A DNA stretch of 64,000 nt from a bacterium D16-34 (lineage in GTDB: Bacteria > Actinomycetota > Coriobacteriia > Coriobacteriales > Eggerthellaceae): assembly GCA_003612515.1 (NCBI GenBank), contig RAZB01000005.1, forward strand, positions 124,001 to 188,000. Direction: 5' to 3'. The notes beneath the pieces were generated by a model. The model saw only the letters and a list, made by a program, of their open reading frames with translations, was not told where the DNA came from and ran no database searches. The translations under genes and the position numbers were made by a program. Below are positions 26,857 through 35,976 of this stretch, piece by piece. Numbering within the stretch: position 1 is the stretch's first letter; each line of letters begins with the position of its first letter.

Positions 26857-28227
26857 GTGACAGAGAATGAGGCGTTTGGCGAAGGCGGGCACATAAGCAA
26901 CCAACTTCCTTTTACTGATGAAGTGTCGCATGCGTTTTTGGAACGAATCCCCGGCGGGCTTTTTCGTTATCATGCCGACGAAGACGCGGTTATAGATTTT
27001 GTCAGCAATGATCTGCTAGCGCTTTTTGGTTGTGATACCTATGAGCAATTTTGCGAACTGACCAATAATACGTTTTGGGGCATGGTTCACCCTGATGATT
27101 TGGCTCTCGTGAAGAGCGAAATTGAAACCCAAATTGAACACAGTCAAACAGATCGCGTGACCTATAGGCTCAATCGTTTTGATGATGCGGTTGTATGGGT
27201 TGATGATTGCGGGCGCCTTGTTGTAGATGAAGAGGGTGTTGCTTGGTTTTATGTGACACTTATTGATGTCACGGAAAAGGTGTTGACCTGCCAGCAACTT
27301 GAGCGCGTACATGAGCGATTAGAGATTCTAACTGCGCTCAGCAATGATGTGGTGTTTGATATTGAGTGCGCTACCGGCAACGCTGAGGTATTTGGAGACT
27401 TTGAAGGCCGTTTTGGTCGCGAACCTGAGCAAACTGACTTTGTGGTTCATAGAAGATGTCATCAACCATGTACGCTCACCATACAAACGCATTCGCTCGA
27501 TTCGCTCACCAAGTCGCTTTCCGCGGATTCTTTGGTTGATTTCGAGCTTTCAACTCCCGATGAGCAGGGAAATCCTATCTGGTTTCGCTATCAGTCGGTG
27601 GTGCTCTATGACGAACAAGGCAAGCCCTATCGCCATGTTGGACGCCTTCTAGATACCCATGAGATGGCCTTGCGTGAAAGCCAATTTAGGCTCAAGGCGG
27701 AACGTGACGCGCTGACTGGTATTTTTAACCGTGCGGCTGCAATGGACAGAATTGATACAGCGCTTGCAACCACGAAGCGACCATGCACCTTGGTGTTGAT
27801 TGATGTTGATGATTTTAAGCACATTAACGACACCTATGGGCACCCAGAAGGAGATAGAGTCTTAAAGGAGCTCGCGCATTTTCTCGCGCAATTAATGCGC
27901 AAAGAAGACGTGGTGGCGCGTTTTGGTGGAGACGAGTTTTTAATCTTTGCCGAAGGACTCGGACCGGGTGAGGCGCTTGATCGAATTTTGGGACATCTTG
28001 TTCGCACTCCATTTGCGTCGCAGCGTGCAAATGATATGCAAGATGCCACGCAAGAGCGCACTCGCTTGACCCCAGCACCTACCATCAGTATTGGCGCAGT
28101 TTGTTTTGTGCATGCGCCGAGCACCTTTGAGGAGTTTTATAGCGCCGCAGATGAGGTGCTATATGCAGCCAAGCATGCAGGAAAAGCGCAGTTTAAGCTT
28201 GAGATTATTGAAGGCGAAGGTGCTTAA
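26857..28227 (+). CDS. PAS-containing diguanylate cyclase (GGDEF)
   Basis: Predicted to make cyclic di-GMP from GTP. 456 residues from a GTG with AAGGGGG upstream. A PAS-like sensor covers ~25-140 (FWGMVHPDD, WFYVTLIDVTEK), a second weaker PAS-like region ~155-275, and the GGDEF domain ~285-450. The active site GGDEF (357-361) and the inhibitory-site RxxD (Arg348-Asp351, five residues before it) are both intact, so activity with product feedback is expected. No membrane helices. No EAL domain is in this window. It lies 9 bases behind the NlpC/P60 gene. Confidence 0.92.
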   Translation: MTENEAFGEGGHISNQLPFTDEVSHAFLERIPGGLFRYHADEDAVIDFVSNDLLALFGCDTYEQFCELTNNTFWGMVHPDDLALVKSEIETQIEHSQTDRVTYRLNRFDDAVVWVDDCGRLVVDEEGVAWFYVTLIDVTEKVLTCQQLERVHERLEILTALSNDVVFDIECATGNAEVFGDFEGRFGREPEQTDFVVHRRCHQPCTLTIQTHSLDSLTKSLSADSLVDFELSTPDEQGNPIWFRYQSVVLYDEQGKPYRHVGRLLDTHEMALRESQFRLKAERDALTGIFNRAAAMDRIDTALATTKRPCTLVLIDVDDFKHINDTYGHPEGDRVLKELAHFLAQLMRKEDVVARFGGDEFLIFAEGLGPGEALDRILGHLVRTPFASQRANDMQDATQERTRLTPAPTISIGAVCFVHAPSTFEEFYSAADEVLYAAKHAGKAQFKLEIIEGEGA

Positions 28228-28238
28228 AGGGGCAAGGT

Positions 28239-28823
28239 CTACTCTTCAGCAGCCTGCGCGATTGCTGCTCGCAAATCATCAATACCAGTGCCTTTTTCCG
28301 ACGAAGTCACCACGATAGGAACCGAATCATCCAAGTTAAGCGCACGCTTGATAGCAGCTTTTTGCTTGAGCTGCTGTTGGCGTGAGAGTTTATCTGCTTT
28401 GGTGAGTGCGACAAGGTAGGGTAGTTCGGCGTCTTGGAGAAACTCAATCATATTGTAGTCAAGATCACTTGAAGCATGTCGAATATCAATGAGTGACACC
28501 ACTAAAGCAAAGTTTCTATCCTGATTAAAGTAGCCCTCGATAAGCTCTGACCAGCGACCTTTTTCAGCTTTTGAAACCTGAGCATAACCGTATCCAGGTA
28601 AATCTACAAAGCGCACGTCTTGTGACTTAAAGAAGTTGATTGTCGCAGTTTTGCCGGGCGTTTGAGATACTTTTGCCAAACCCTTGCGATTGAAAAGTTT
28701 ATTGATAAGCGATGACTTGCCAACATTAGACCGACCTGCAAACGAAACTTCAGGTAACGTTGACTCAGGGAGTTGGCTTGAAATACCAAACGAGCGCTCA
28801 AAGGTGACATTGTTAAAATTCAT
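28239..28823 (-). CDS. engB: Ribosome-biogenesis GTPase EngB/YsxC
   Basis: Small essential GTPase in large-subunit assembly. 194 residues from the ATG at 28823 (GGAG 8 bases upstream); the longer TTG start at 28853 is not needed. G1 GRSNVGKSS, G2 TPGKT, G3 DLPGYG, G4 TKAD are intact. Convergent with the cyclase gene and divergent from rpsB. Confidence 0.94.
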   Translation of the reverse strand: MNFNNVTFERSFGISSQLPESTLPEVSFAGRSNVGKSSLINKLFNRKGLAKVSQTPGKTATINFFKSQDVRFVDLPGYGYAQVSKAEKGRWSELIEGYFNQDRNFALVVSLIDIRHASSDLDYNMIEFLQDAELPYLVALTKADKLSRQQQLKQKAAIKRALNLDDSVPIVVTSSEKGTGIDDLRAAIAQAAEE

Positions 28824-28903
28824 AGGTGTGCTCCAAACGGCTTTGGCAAGCAACTGCTTTGCCCTATCTTTGTTAATGTCTATGGTAACTTATGTGTGCG
28901 TAC

Positions 28904-28931
28904 TTGCAAACGCGCGGCACCGTGGTATACT
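28904..28931 (+). promoter_or_regulatory. Promoter of rpsB-tsf
   Basis: TTGCAA (28904-28909), 16-base spacer, TATACT (28926-28931). It leaves a ~110-base untranslated leader with some GC-rich complementarity before rpsB, which could hold an S2 autoregulatory site. Confidence 0.6.
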
Positions 28932-29046
28932 TCAACGGTTTCTATATTTCACATGTGCGTGCGACCCGTGCCGCCAGTGGCCACCGGAAAAAGGCTGCGG
29001 ATGTCGGGGATGACCACGTGCAGAGGACTAACGAATGGAGAAAGTC

Positions 29047-29865
29047 ATGGCGAAAGTCAGCATTAAATCGCTGCTCGATGCAGGCAGCCACTTCGGCCAT
29101 CAAACGCGCCGTTGGAATCCGAAAATGCGTCCCTATATCTTTGGGAGCCGCGGAGATATCTACATCATCGATTTGAAGAAGACCCTCGTTGGTCTTGATC
29201 AGTCTTACACCTTTGTGTCTGAGATGGCTCGCAAGGGCGGCACTGTTTTGTTCGTAGGCACCAAAAAGCAGGCACAAGAGGCTGTAGCAGACGCAGCTAA
29301 CAAGTGCGGTATGCCTTATGTAAACGCCCGTTGGCTTGGTGGTATGCTTACCAACTTCGTTACCATTCGCTCTCGCGTAAATCGTATGGAAGAGCTTGAG
29401 GCAATGGAGGCCGATGGTCGCATGGCATTGCTGCCGAAAAAAGAGCAGATCCTGCTTCACAAAGAGCTTTCAAAGCTGCAAACAAACCTCAACGGTATCC
29501 GCAACATGAAGCGCGTTCCTGACGCAATCTTTGTTGTTGACACCAACCGCGAGGCAATTGCAATCCATGAGGCTCGTCGCTTGAACATTCCGGTTGTAGG
29601 CACGCTTGACACCAACTGTGATCCTGATGATGTCGATTACGGCATTCCGGCAAACGACGACGCTATTCGTTCAGTTCGCTTGCTCACTGACTTCATCGCT
29701 GATGCAGTTATCGCTGGCGCTGGTGCTCCGGTAAGCGTTGAGGAAATGGCTGGCGCTGTGGATGCTCAAGGTGATGTGGCTGTAGAGGCAGCTGTTGAAA
29801 CCACCACGCCTGCTGAGGCTGTTGTTGAGGCTGCAGCTGACGCTGCTGCTATTGCTGCTGAATAA
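29047..29865 (+). CDS. rpsB: 30S ribosomal protein S2
   Basis: 272 residues from the ATG at 29047, which has GGAG at the right distance (the ATG at 29035 overlaps that site). Starts [20 protein letters not shown] and includes [12 protein letters not shown] and the [19 protein letters not shown] block. The last ~35 residues are an Ala/Glu/Val-rich acidic tail, common in actinobacterial S2. Followed by tsf, the standard order. Confidence 0.97.
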   Translation: MAKVSIKSLLDAGSHFGHQTRRWNPKMRPYIFGSRGDIYIIDLKKTLVGLDQSYTFVSEMARKGGTVLFVGTKKQAQEAVADAANKCGMPYVNARWLGGMLTNFVTIRSRVNRMEELEAMEADGRMALLPKKEQILLHKELSKLQTNLNGIRNMKRVPDAIFVVDTNREAIAIHEARRLNIPVVGTLDTNCDPDDVDYGIPANDDAIRSVRLLTDFIADAVIAGAGAPVSVEEMAGAVDAQGDVAVEAAVETTTPAEAVVEAAADAAAIAAE

Positions 29866-29927
29866 GCAAATTCGCGAAACTGTGCATTAAGTTTAGTTTC
29901 GCTTAAAAACGAGAGAAAGGTAGACCT

Positions 29928-30794
29928 GTGGCTGACATTACTGCATCCATGGTTAAAGAACTTCGTGAAATGACCGACGCCGGCATGATGGAATGCAAAA
30001 AGGCGCTCGTTGAAGCTGAAGGCGATATGGAAAAGGCCGTTGACGTTCTTCGTACGCGTGGTCTTGCTGCTGTTGCCAAGAAGGCTGGCCGTGCAACCAA
30101 CGAGGGCACGGTTATGACGGTTGTTTCTGATGATTGCACGCGCGGTGCAATGGTTGAGCTTAACTGCGAGACCGACTTTGTTGCTATGAATGAGAAGTTC
30201 AAGGCATATGCAGAGCGCATTGCAAAGGCAGCTTTGGCTGCAGAGGCTCAAGATGTTGAGGCTCTGAAAGCTGCTGATTGCGAAGGCGAGACGGTTGAGG
30301 CTGTTGTAACCGACGCAATTCATGTTATGGGCGAAAACACTCAGATCGCTCGCGTAGCTGTCGTAAATGGCGACGGTGTTGCTTCTTACATTCATGGTGG
30401 CGGCAAGATTGGCGTTTTGGTTGTATTCAACCTTGACGGCATTGATCCGGCATCTGATGCTTTTAAGGCGTATGGTCGCGACATTGCTATGCAGGTTGCT
30501 GCAGCATCTCCTGTTGCTGCTAACCGCGATGCAGTTGATCCGAGCATCGTTGAGCATGAGAAATCAATCTACATGGCTCAAGCTGCTGAGTCTGGCAAGC
30601 CTGAAGCAATTCAAGAGAAAATGGCAACGGGTCGTCTCGAGAAGTTCTTCAAAGAGAACGTTCTCACTGAGCAGCAATATGTAAAGGATCCGGACAAGAC
30701 GGTTACCGAGTACACCAACGAAGTTGCTGCTTCTTTGGGCGGAACTATTGCTATCGCTGACTTCAAGCGTTTCGTATTAGGCGAAGAGGCATAA
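29928..30794 (+). CDS. tsf: Translation elongation factor Ts
   Basis: Nucleotide-exchange factor for EF-Tu. 288 residues from a GTG preceded by GAAAGG. The TDAGMMECKKALVEAEGDMEKAV core signature and the N-terminal UBA-like helix bundle are clear, as is VELNCETDFVA. One transcript with rpsB; a terminator follows. Confidence 0.97.
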   Translation: MADITASMVKELREMTDAGMMECKKALVEAEGDMEKAVDVLRTRGLAAVAKKAGRATNEGTVMTVVSDDCTRGAMVELNCETDFVAMNEKFKAYAERIAKAALAAEAQDVEALKAADCEGETVEAVVTDAIHVMGENTQIARVAVVNGDGVASYIHGGGKIGVLVVFNLDGIDPASDAFKAYGRDIAMQVAAASPVAANRDAVDPSIVEHEKSIYMAQAAESGKPEAIQEKMATGRLEKFFKENVLTEQQYVKDPDKTVTEYTNEVAASLGGTIAIADFKRFVLGEEA

Positions 30795-30844
30795 ATCAAG
30801 TCTTTCGCTCGATCACTGAGCTAAAGCAATCTCAGTTCAATATG

Positions 30845-30882
30845 ATAAGGGTTCGCAGCTTATGTCTGTGAACCCTTATTTG
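30845..30882 (+). terminator. Intrinsic terminator behind tsf
   Basis: 14-base stem starting ATAAGGGTTC and closing GAACCCTTAT (one mismatch), loop of 7, then TTT. Confidence 0.8.
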
Positions 30883-30990
30883 CTATAGCTGACCCGTTCT
30901 GGTTTTGTTTTCATTGCGAAGCAGCGCGCGCATGAGTGCAGGGTTTCATATAATAGGTGCACTAAATAATACGTATCCGGAGGATGAGGT

Positions 30991-32274
30991 ATGTCCGAAG
31001 AAGTCATCGTTGTTGAAGGAAATAATACGCTTGCTGGCGAAGTAAGAGTGTCAGGTGCAAAAAACTCAGCGTTGAAGCTGATTGCCGCATCACTGCTTGG
31101 TCGCGGTAAGACAATCTTGCATAACGTGCCGCTTATTTCTGATATCGATGTCATGATTGAAGTATTGCGCCGCTTGGGCGCTTCTGTTGAGCGCGAAGGT
31201 CACACGCTGGTTGTTGATACAACATTGGTAGATAAGTGGGAAACCCCTTATGAGTTGGTATCAAAAATGCGCGCAAGCATTTCGGTGCTCGGTCCTCTGG
31301 TTGGTCGCTTTGGACACGCACGCGTGGCGATGCCTGGAGGATGTCAAATTGGTGCGCGTAAAATTGATATGCACCTGGTTGGGCTGGAAGCGCTTGGCGT
31401 TGAATTCGATATCGACCATGGCTTTTTAGAGGCTCGCACCCCTCATGGACTTCATGGCGCGCACGTGGTTTTAGACTTTCCAAGTGTTGGTGCAACAGAA
31501 AACCTTTTGATGGCTTCAGTGGTGGCTGAAGGTACAACCATTATCGAAAATGCTGCTCGTGAGCCTGAAATTGTTGATTTAGCTAACATGCTCAACGAGA
31601 TGGGCGCTAACATTGTTGGCGCTGGGGACTCTCTGATCGAGGTTACTGGCGTGGCATCTGAGTCGCTGCATCCTTGCGAGCATACAACAATAGGGGATCG
31701 CATTGAAGCTGGTACTTTTTTGGTAGGAGCAGCGCTTACGCAAGGGCCACTTCGTGTGGTAGGCGTAGATCCGAGCTATTTGAGAATGGCAATCATGAAA
31801 TTAGAGGCAATGGGGTGCGAAATTGAAAGCGATCCTGACTCTATAACGCTGACTCGCTCAGTTCCGCTTCGCTCCACTGAGATTCAAACGTTGCCCCATC
31901 CTGGTTTTCCAACCGATCTTCAGGCTCAATTTATGCTTTTAGCAGCACTTGCCCAAGGGGTATCGGTCATTACTGAAAACGTGTTTGAGAATCGTTTTAT
32001 GTTTGCTGCTGAATTAATTCGAATGGGCGCTGATATCACGATCGAAGATCATCACGCGCTTGTGCGTGGTGTCAATATGCTGCAGGGTGCAGATGTGTCT
32101 TCCACTGATTTGCGTGCAGGGGCTGCATTGGTACTTGCTGGTATTGTGGCTGAGGGGCAAACGCGCGTGCATAATATCACACATATTGATAGAGGTTACG
32201 AGGACTATGTGGGCAAGCTCACCTCGCTTGGCACACATGTCTCGCGTGTCGTTCTCGATGATGGTCTGGCTTAA
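30991..32274 (+). CDS. murA: UDP-N-acetylglucosamine 1-carboxyvinyltransferase
   Basis: First committed step of peptidoglycan synthesis. 427 residues, ATG with GGAGGATGAGGT upstream. Lys24 in SGAKNSALK and the fosfomycin-target Cys118 in MPGGCQIGARKIDMH are both present, so the enzyme is of the fosfomycin-sensitive Cys type. DFPSVGATENLLMAS and PGFPTDLQAQ are conserved family blocks. Followed 18 bases later by an LCP-like gene, a cell-wall grouping. Confidence 0.96.
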   Translation: MSEEVIVVEGNNTLAGEVRVSGAKNSALKLIAASLLGRGKTILHNVPLISDIDVMIEVLRRLGASVEREGHTLVVDTTLVDKWETPYELVSKMRASISVLGPLVGRFGHARVAMPGGCQIGARKIDMHLVGLEALGVEFDIDHGFLEARTPHGLHGAHVVLDFPSVGATENLLMASVVAEGTTIIENAAREPEIVDLANMLNEMGANIVGAGDSLIEVTGVASESLHPCEHTTIGDRIEAGTFLVGAALTQGPLRVVGVDPSYLRMAIMKLEAMGCEIESDPDSITLTRSVPLRSTEIQTLPHPGFPTDLQAQFMLLAALAQGVSVITENVFENRFMFAAELIRMGADITIEDHHALVRGVNMLQGADVSSTDLRAGAALVLAGIVAEGQTRVHNITHIDRGYEDYVGKLTSLGTHVSRVVLDDGLA

Positions 32275-32292
32275 AAGGTTGTAGCTCTAATT

Positions 32293-33774
32293 ATGGTTAA
32301 GCGACGGAAAGGCTTTTCGGCATCACATTCAAAAGCCACCTCGAGGCGTCTGCAATCGGCGACGCTTGGTACGCATGTTCCGACGTCAAGAAGTCGGTCA
32401 ACAAGTCATATGAATGCTGACCAGGTAGGGTTTTCAAACACGCGAAAGAAGCAACGCGCAGCGCGCGGCGTTGTGCAAAATGTCGCCAATCACACAGGCG
32501 TTGATGCTGGTCGTGTGCGCATTTCGCATCGTCAGTTTGCGCAGGAGACGCGCAGGCGTGCGCGCGTGCGTCGTGTGAGCTTTATTGTGCTTGCGCTGGT
32601 GTTGCTTATTGGAATTGCCGGCATTGCAGGTGGCGTTACCTATTACACCTCACTTGAAAGTAAGCTTGCCCTCAAAGATTCTGATGCGAAAAGCGCTTTG
32701 ACGCTTCCTGACGATAACGCGCCTTACTACACGGTTGTATTTGCGGACTTAACTGACGCAAGTCTTGCAAGCGGGGAGGTCAACTATGCGCTTGCTTTGG
32801 TGCGCACTGACGAGCAAGCCAAGCGCGTGACGGTTGTGTCTATCCCTTCAAATCTTCGCGTGACGCTTACCGATGGAGAGCAACACAAAATCATAGAGGC
32901 TTATGAGCAATCGGGGGACGCAGCTCTTATTGGAGCTGTGTCGTCTTTTGCAAATGTCCCCATATCTCACTATGTCAAAACTGATGCTGCAGGAATTGCC
33001 CGCATGGTTTCTGATCTGGGAGATTTGACGGTTCAGGTAAACGAGGAGGTCGATGATCCTCGCGCGGGTGCGGACTATATTCCCGCGGGTCAGCAAACGC
33101 TTGGTGCCTCAGCCATTTTGACGCTTTTGCGCGCGAATAACTTTATGGACGCACCTGAGCGCATTGCGCAGAATCAGCAAGCTGTGCTCAACGCCTTGTC
33201 ATGTGCGCTAGTTGACAAAGACACGCTCGCGCTTTGTCAGTTTATCGATGCAGCCGATGGTGCATTTGGTTGTGATATGTCGCTGCTCTCAGTTATATCT
33301 TTAGCAGATGCAATGCGTGGCATAACCGAGCAAGACATCTATACGGCAGTGGTACCTGGGTATGAGCTTGAACAAGAAGGTGTCGAATACTATCGAGCCT
33401 CAGCGGATATGTGGGCCTCCATGATGGAGCTAGTTGATGCAGGCGAAAACCCTATCGTAGATGAGCCGCCCGCTGCTGCCGCTCCTGATAGCTTTACCTT
33501 AACCGTACGAAATGGTGCAGGAATTACTGGCGCTGCTGCACAGATCTCTGAGTCTTTAACAGATCGAGGCTTTGATGTGGTGGACGTAGGAAATACCGAT
33601 ACGGCGGTCTATACCGAAACGCTTGTTGTTTACAAAAGCGACGAGTTTGAAGCTGCCGCGCAAAGCGTCACTGAGGCGCTTGGTTTAGGCAGGCTCGTAC
33701 AGGATGTGTCATTTTATCAGTTCGACTCAGATGTGTTGCTGATCTTGGGAAGCGATTGGAAACCGGCTTCATAG
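32293..33774 (+). CDS. LytR-CpsA-Psr-like membrane protein with LytR_C domain; active-site motif degenerate
   Basis: LCP proteins attach glycopolymers to peptidoglycan. 493 residues: basic cytoplasmic segment (~1-93), one membrane helix (~94-117), an extracellular LCP-like domain (~140-375; VSIPSNLRVTL, LTLLRANNFMDAPERIAQNQQ), an acidic Pro/Ala linker and a C-terminal LytR_C domain (~395-490; TLTVRNGAGITGAAAQIS). The usual RxDT block before the SIPRD strand reads VNYALAL, and SIPRD reads SIPSN, so pyrophosphate-binding residues are missing. It may be a non-catalytic homologue. The ribosome site is weak. Confidence 0.8.
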   Translation: MVKRRKGFSASHSKATSRRLQSATLGTHVPTSRSRSTSHMNADQVGFSNTRKKQRAARGVVQNVANHTGVDAGRVRISHRQFAQETRRRARVRRVSFIVLALVLLIGIAGIAGGVTYYTSLESKLALKDSDAKSALTLPDDNAPYYTVVFADLTDASLASGEVNYALALVRTDEQAKRVTVVSIPSNLRVTLTDGEQHKIIEAYEQSGDAALIGAVSSFANVPISHYVKTDAAGIARMVSDLGDLTVQVNEEVDDPRAGADYIPAGQQTLGASAILTLLRANNFMDAPERIAQNQQAVLNALSCALVDKDTLALCQFIDAADGAFGCDMSLLSVISLADAMRGITEQDIYTAVVPGYELEQEGVEYYRASADMWASMMELVDAGENPIVDEPPAAAAPDSFTLTVRNGAGITGAAAQISESLTDRGFDVVDVGNTDTAVYTETLVVYKSDEFEAAAQSVTEALGLGRLVQDVSFYQFDSDVLLILGSDWKPAS

Positions 33775-33921
33775 TCAAACATAACTTCATCAACACAACG
33801 CACACAATGAATGCCTTTGATTAGGGTTGCTGTTTTGAGTGTGCTACAATCGCTTTCGGCTCATAAAAGCAGCGATACATTCGATATTAGTAAGACGCTG
33901 CGTGCACAAAGGAGAATTACC

Positions 33922-34155
33922 ATGGTAGAACAGAATGATGTTATTGCGGTATTAGAGTTGATCCGTCCGAGCTTACAGGCTGATGGCGGCGACGTTAAAT
34001 TTGTCAGCGTTGACGAAGATGGTGTTGTGACCGTTGAATTGCAAGGTGCTTGCAAAGGCTGCCCGATGTCACAGATGACGCTTGCTAATGGCGTTGAGCG
34101 CATCTTAAAAGAGCGTGTGCCGGGTGTTACCCGTGTTGTACCTGCTGACATGTAA
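33922..34155 (+). CDS. Nfu-type iron-sulfur scaffold protein
   Basis: 77 residues, only the NifU C-terminal domain: LQADGGDVKFVSVDEDGVV, then the cluster-binding CxxC in GACKGCPMSQMTL. Such proteins carry and hand over Fe-S clusters. ATG at 33922 with AGGAG; the longer upstream reading is rejected. Own transcript with a strong terminator behind. Confidence 0.92.
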   Translation: MVEQNDVIAVLELIRPSLQADGGDVKFVSVDEDGVVTVELQGACKGCPMSQMTLANGVERILKERVPGVTRVVPADM

Positions 34156-34194
34156 GCACGTCGCTCATCATCAAACTAATCAGCAGCGATATAG

Positions 34195-34223
34195 ATGCGG
34201 GCTCAATATGAGCCCGCATTTTT
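34195..34223 (+). terminator. Intrinsic terminator behind the Nfu gene
   Basis: Perfect 10-base stem ATGCGGGCTC / GAGCCCGCAT, 5-base loop, T5. Confidence 0.9.
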
Positions 34224-34333
34224 CGTCCGCTCAATTTTGTGGCGGATCTGAGATGAGAGCATTTGTCTATAATGAAAATGGTTGAGTTGCTGAGCGCTCG
34301 ATATTTCAATGATATGTTCGCTGGAGGATTGCT

Positions 34334-34624
34334 ATGAGTTGTTGGACAAAACGAGGTTGTGATGAAGAGATGCTTTCGCGCTGTCCGCACAATACGCCAG
34401 GTGAGCCTTGCCCTGCAGATTGCCATTTTGCGGCATGCGATCGTCCCACACATGTCGTATGCACCGATTTTGCGTTGATGCTTAATCCTGAGCGCGATTA
34501 CGATGCAGCCGTAAAAGAGGTATGCCGCATCTGCGAGCATTTCTTGCTTCACGGACCGGATATGTCCAGCCGTAGCGAAGATGAGCGTCATCGCCAAGGA
34601 AACCCGAACCGTTTTCTGCTCTAA
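34334..34624 (+). CDS. Small cysteine-rich protein of unknown function
   Basis: 96 residues, good ribosome site (GGAGGATTGCT before ATG). Nine cysteines: C3, C9, C17, C26, C30, C35, C43, C64 and C67, several with a neighbouring His (CPHN, CHFAAC). No membrane helix or signal peptide. The pattern suggests a zinc or iron-sulfur protein. I do not recognise a named family. Confidence 0.75.
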   Translation: MSCWTKRGCDEEMLSRCPHNTPGEPCPADCHFAACDRPTHVVCTDFALMLNPERDYDAAVKEVCRICEHFLLHGPDMSSRSEDERHRQGNPNRFLL

Positions 34625-34695
34625 CAAAGGATTGCTTGGTGTTTGTGCCGGTAGGCGCAAAGTGTAACAACTGTCCCACGGCATACAGGTAGACC

Positions 34696-34722
34696 TTGAG
34701 AATATATGAACTCTGCTACAAT
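34696..34722 (+). promoter_or_regulatory. Possible promoter of the zinc-ribbon/lgt unit
   Basis: TTGAGA (34696-34701) and TACAAT (34717-34722) with a short 15-base spacer, about 40 bases before the zinc-ribbon gene. Confidence 0.4.
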
Positions 34723-34764
34723 AAAAACAAGGTTTCATTGAGCATGCAAGGTAAGGGGTGTGAG

Positions 34765-34983
34765 ATGAAAAGTTCGCCGATGGTTTGTCCGAATTGTGGC
34801 ACCGTATTAGATGTTTGTGCATATCAAGCGATGCTGGTGATTTCGTGCGACCTTGCGCTTTTTACGGTCGAATGCCCCAAGTGCAATACAATAGCTTCGT
34901 CGATAAAACCAATACCAGGGCAATTGCAAGAAGAGGTTCATTTGGCCGCTCGTGAAGTTGGTGCTGGTATGGGGTGTGAGTAG
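34765..34983 (+). CDS. Small zinc-ribbon-like protein
   Basis: 72 residues from the ATG at 34765 (AAGGGG upstream). Two CxxC knuckles, CPNC at ~8-11 and CPKC at ~40-43, separated by a beta-rich stretch, suggest a single zinc ribbon. An ATG at 34744 is an alternative start. Function unknown. It precedes lgt by 20 bases and may be co-transcribed with it. Confidence 0.65.
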   Translation: MKSSPMVCPNCGTVLDVCAYQAMLVISCDLALFTVECPKCNTIASSIKPIPGQLQEEVHLAAREVGAGMGCE

Positions 34984-35003
34984 AGCTACTTGATGGAGTG
35001 TCA

Positions 35004-35867
35004 ATGTTAAACGATTTGTATCAATCACTAGACCCGGTAGCATTTGCTGTCGGGCCTTTTGCTGTTCGCTGGTATGGGCTTGCTTATTTGGCAGGTTTTG
35101 TCTGTGCGGGATTAGTTTTATGGCGCGTCGCAAAACGCTGGCATGTTCGCATAGATACCGATGCATTGCTTACCATCATGTTTTGTGTGATTATTGGCGT
35201 CATTTTAGGTGGGCGCCTAGGATATGTGCTGTTTTATGGCGACGGCTATTATTTGTCGCATCCCGCTGAGATTTTGGCATTCAACAAAGGTGGCATGAGC
35301 TTTCATGGGGGACTAATAGGTGCACTCCTGTCGGGTATTGTTGCTGCAAAACTGACCAAGATTCCCTATTTGACCTTAGCTGATTTGGGTTGCATTGGCG
35401 CACCAATAGGCTTGTTCTTTGGTCGCTGTGCCAATTTTATTAACGGTGAGCTGTGGGGTGCGCCAACTGATGCTGCCTGGGGCGTTATATTCGGTGGTGC
35501 TGCGGGGTCAATGCCGCGTCATCCTTCGCAGCTATATGAAGCGCTTCTCGAAGGAATTGTCATTTTTGTGGTGCTCTATTTGCTTTCGCGAAAGAATCCT
35601 CCAAGACCTCGCGGGACGTTTTTGGGGCTCTTTTTGGTGATGTATGGGTCGTTTCGCTTCCTGATCGAATTTGTTCGCGAACCAGATGCACAGCTTGGAT
35701 ATTTATGGGGTGGATGGCTAACCATGGGTCAAGTTTTAAGCATACCGCTTATTTTGGTTGGTGTTGGCGTTCTTATCTATGCTGTAAAAAAGCATCTACC
35801 GCAGCTTGGTTTGCCTGAGCCGCCTCAATCATTTGACCGAGATGCTTCGTCAACTGAGCAATTGTGA
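35004..35867 (+). CDS. lgt: Prolipoprotein diacylglyceryl transferase
   Basis: Membrane enzyme that adds diacylglycerol to the lipobox cysteine of prolipoproteins. About 287 residues with seven helices. Key motifs: MSFHGGLIG, the Lgt signature GRCANFINGELWG, and HPSQLYEA. The ATG at 35004 is preferred (GGAG upstream); GTG at 34998 is possible. Confidence 0.95.
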   Translation: MLNDLYQSLDPVAFAVGPFAVRWYGLAYLAGFVCAGLVLWRVAKRWHVRIDTDALLTIMFCVIIGVILGGRLGYVLFYGDGYYLSHPAEILAFNKGGMSFHGGLIGALLSGIVAAKLTKIPYLTLADLGCIGAPIGLFFGRCANFINGELWGAPTDAAWGVIFGGAAGSMPRHPSQLYEALLEGIVIFVVLYLLSRKNPPRPRGTFLGLFLVMYGSFRFLIEFVREPDAQLGYLWGGWLTMGQVLSIPLILVGVGVLIYAVKKHLPQLGLPEPPQSFDRDASSTEQL

Positions 35868-35886
35868 TCAGGCTGGTTACGATTTA

Positions 35887-35905
35887 GCGCCAAGGCGCGG
35901 GTTTT
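35887..35905 (+). terminator. Weak terminator behind lgt
   Basis: Short GCGCCAAGGCGC palindrome followed by GGGTTTT. Confidence 0.4.
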
Positions 35906-35976
35906 GTAGTTGAATAAGCAACTGTTTATTACAATATGTTAGGTAAGCAATTTGTCCATTAAGGAGGCTTAATAGT

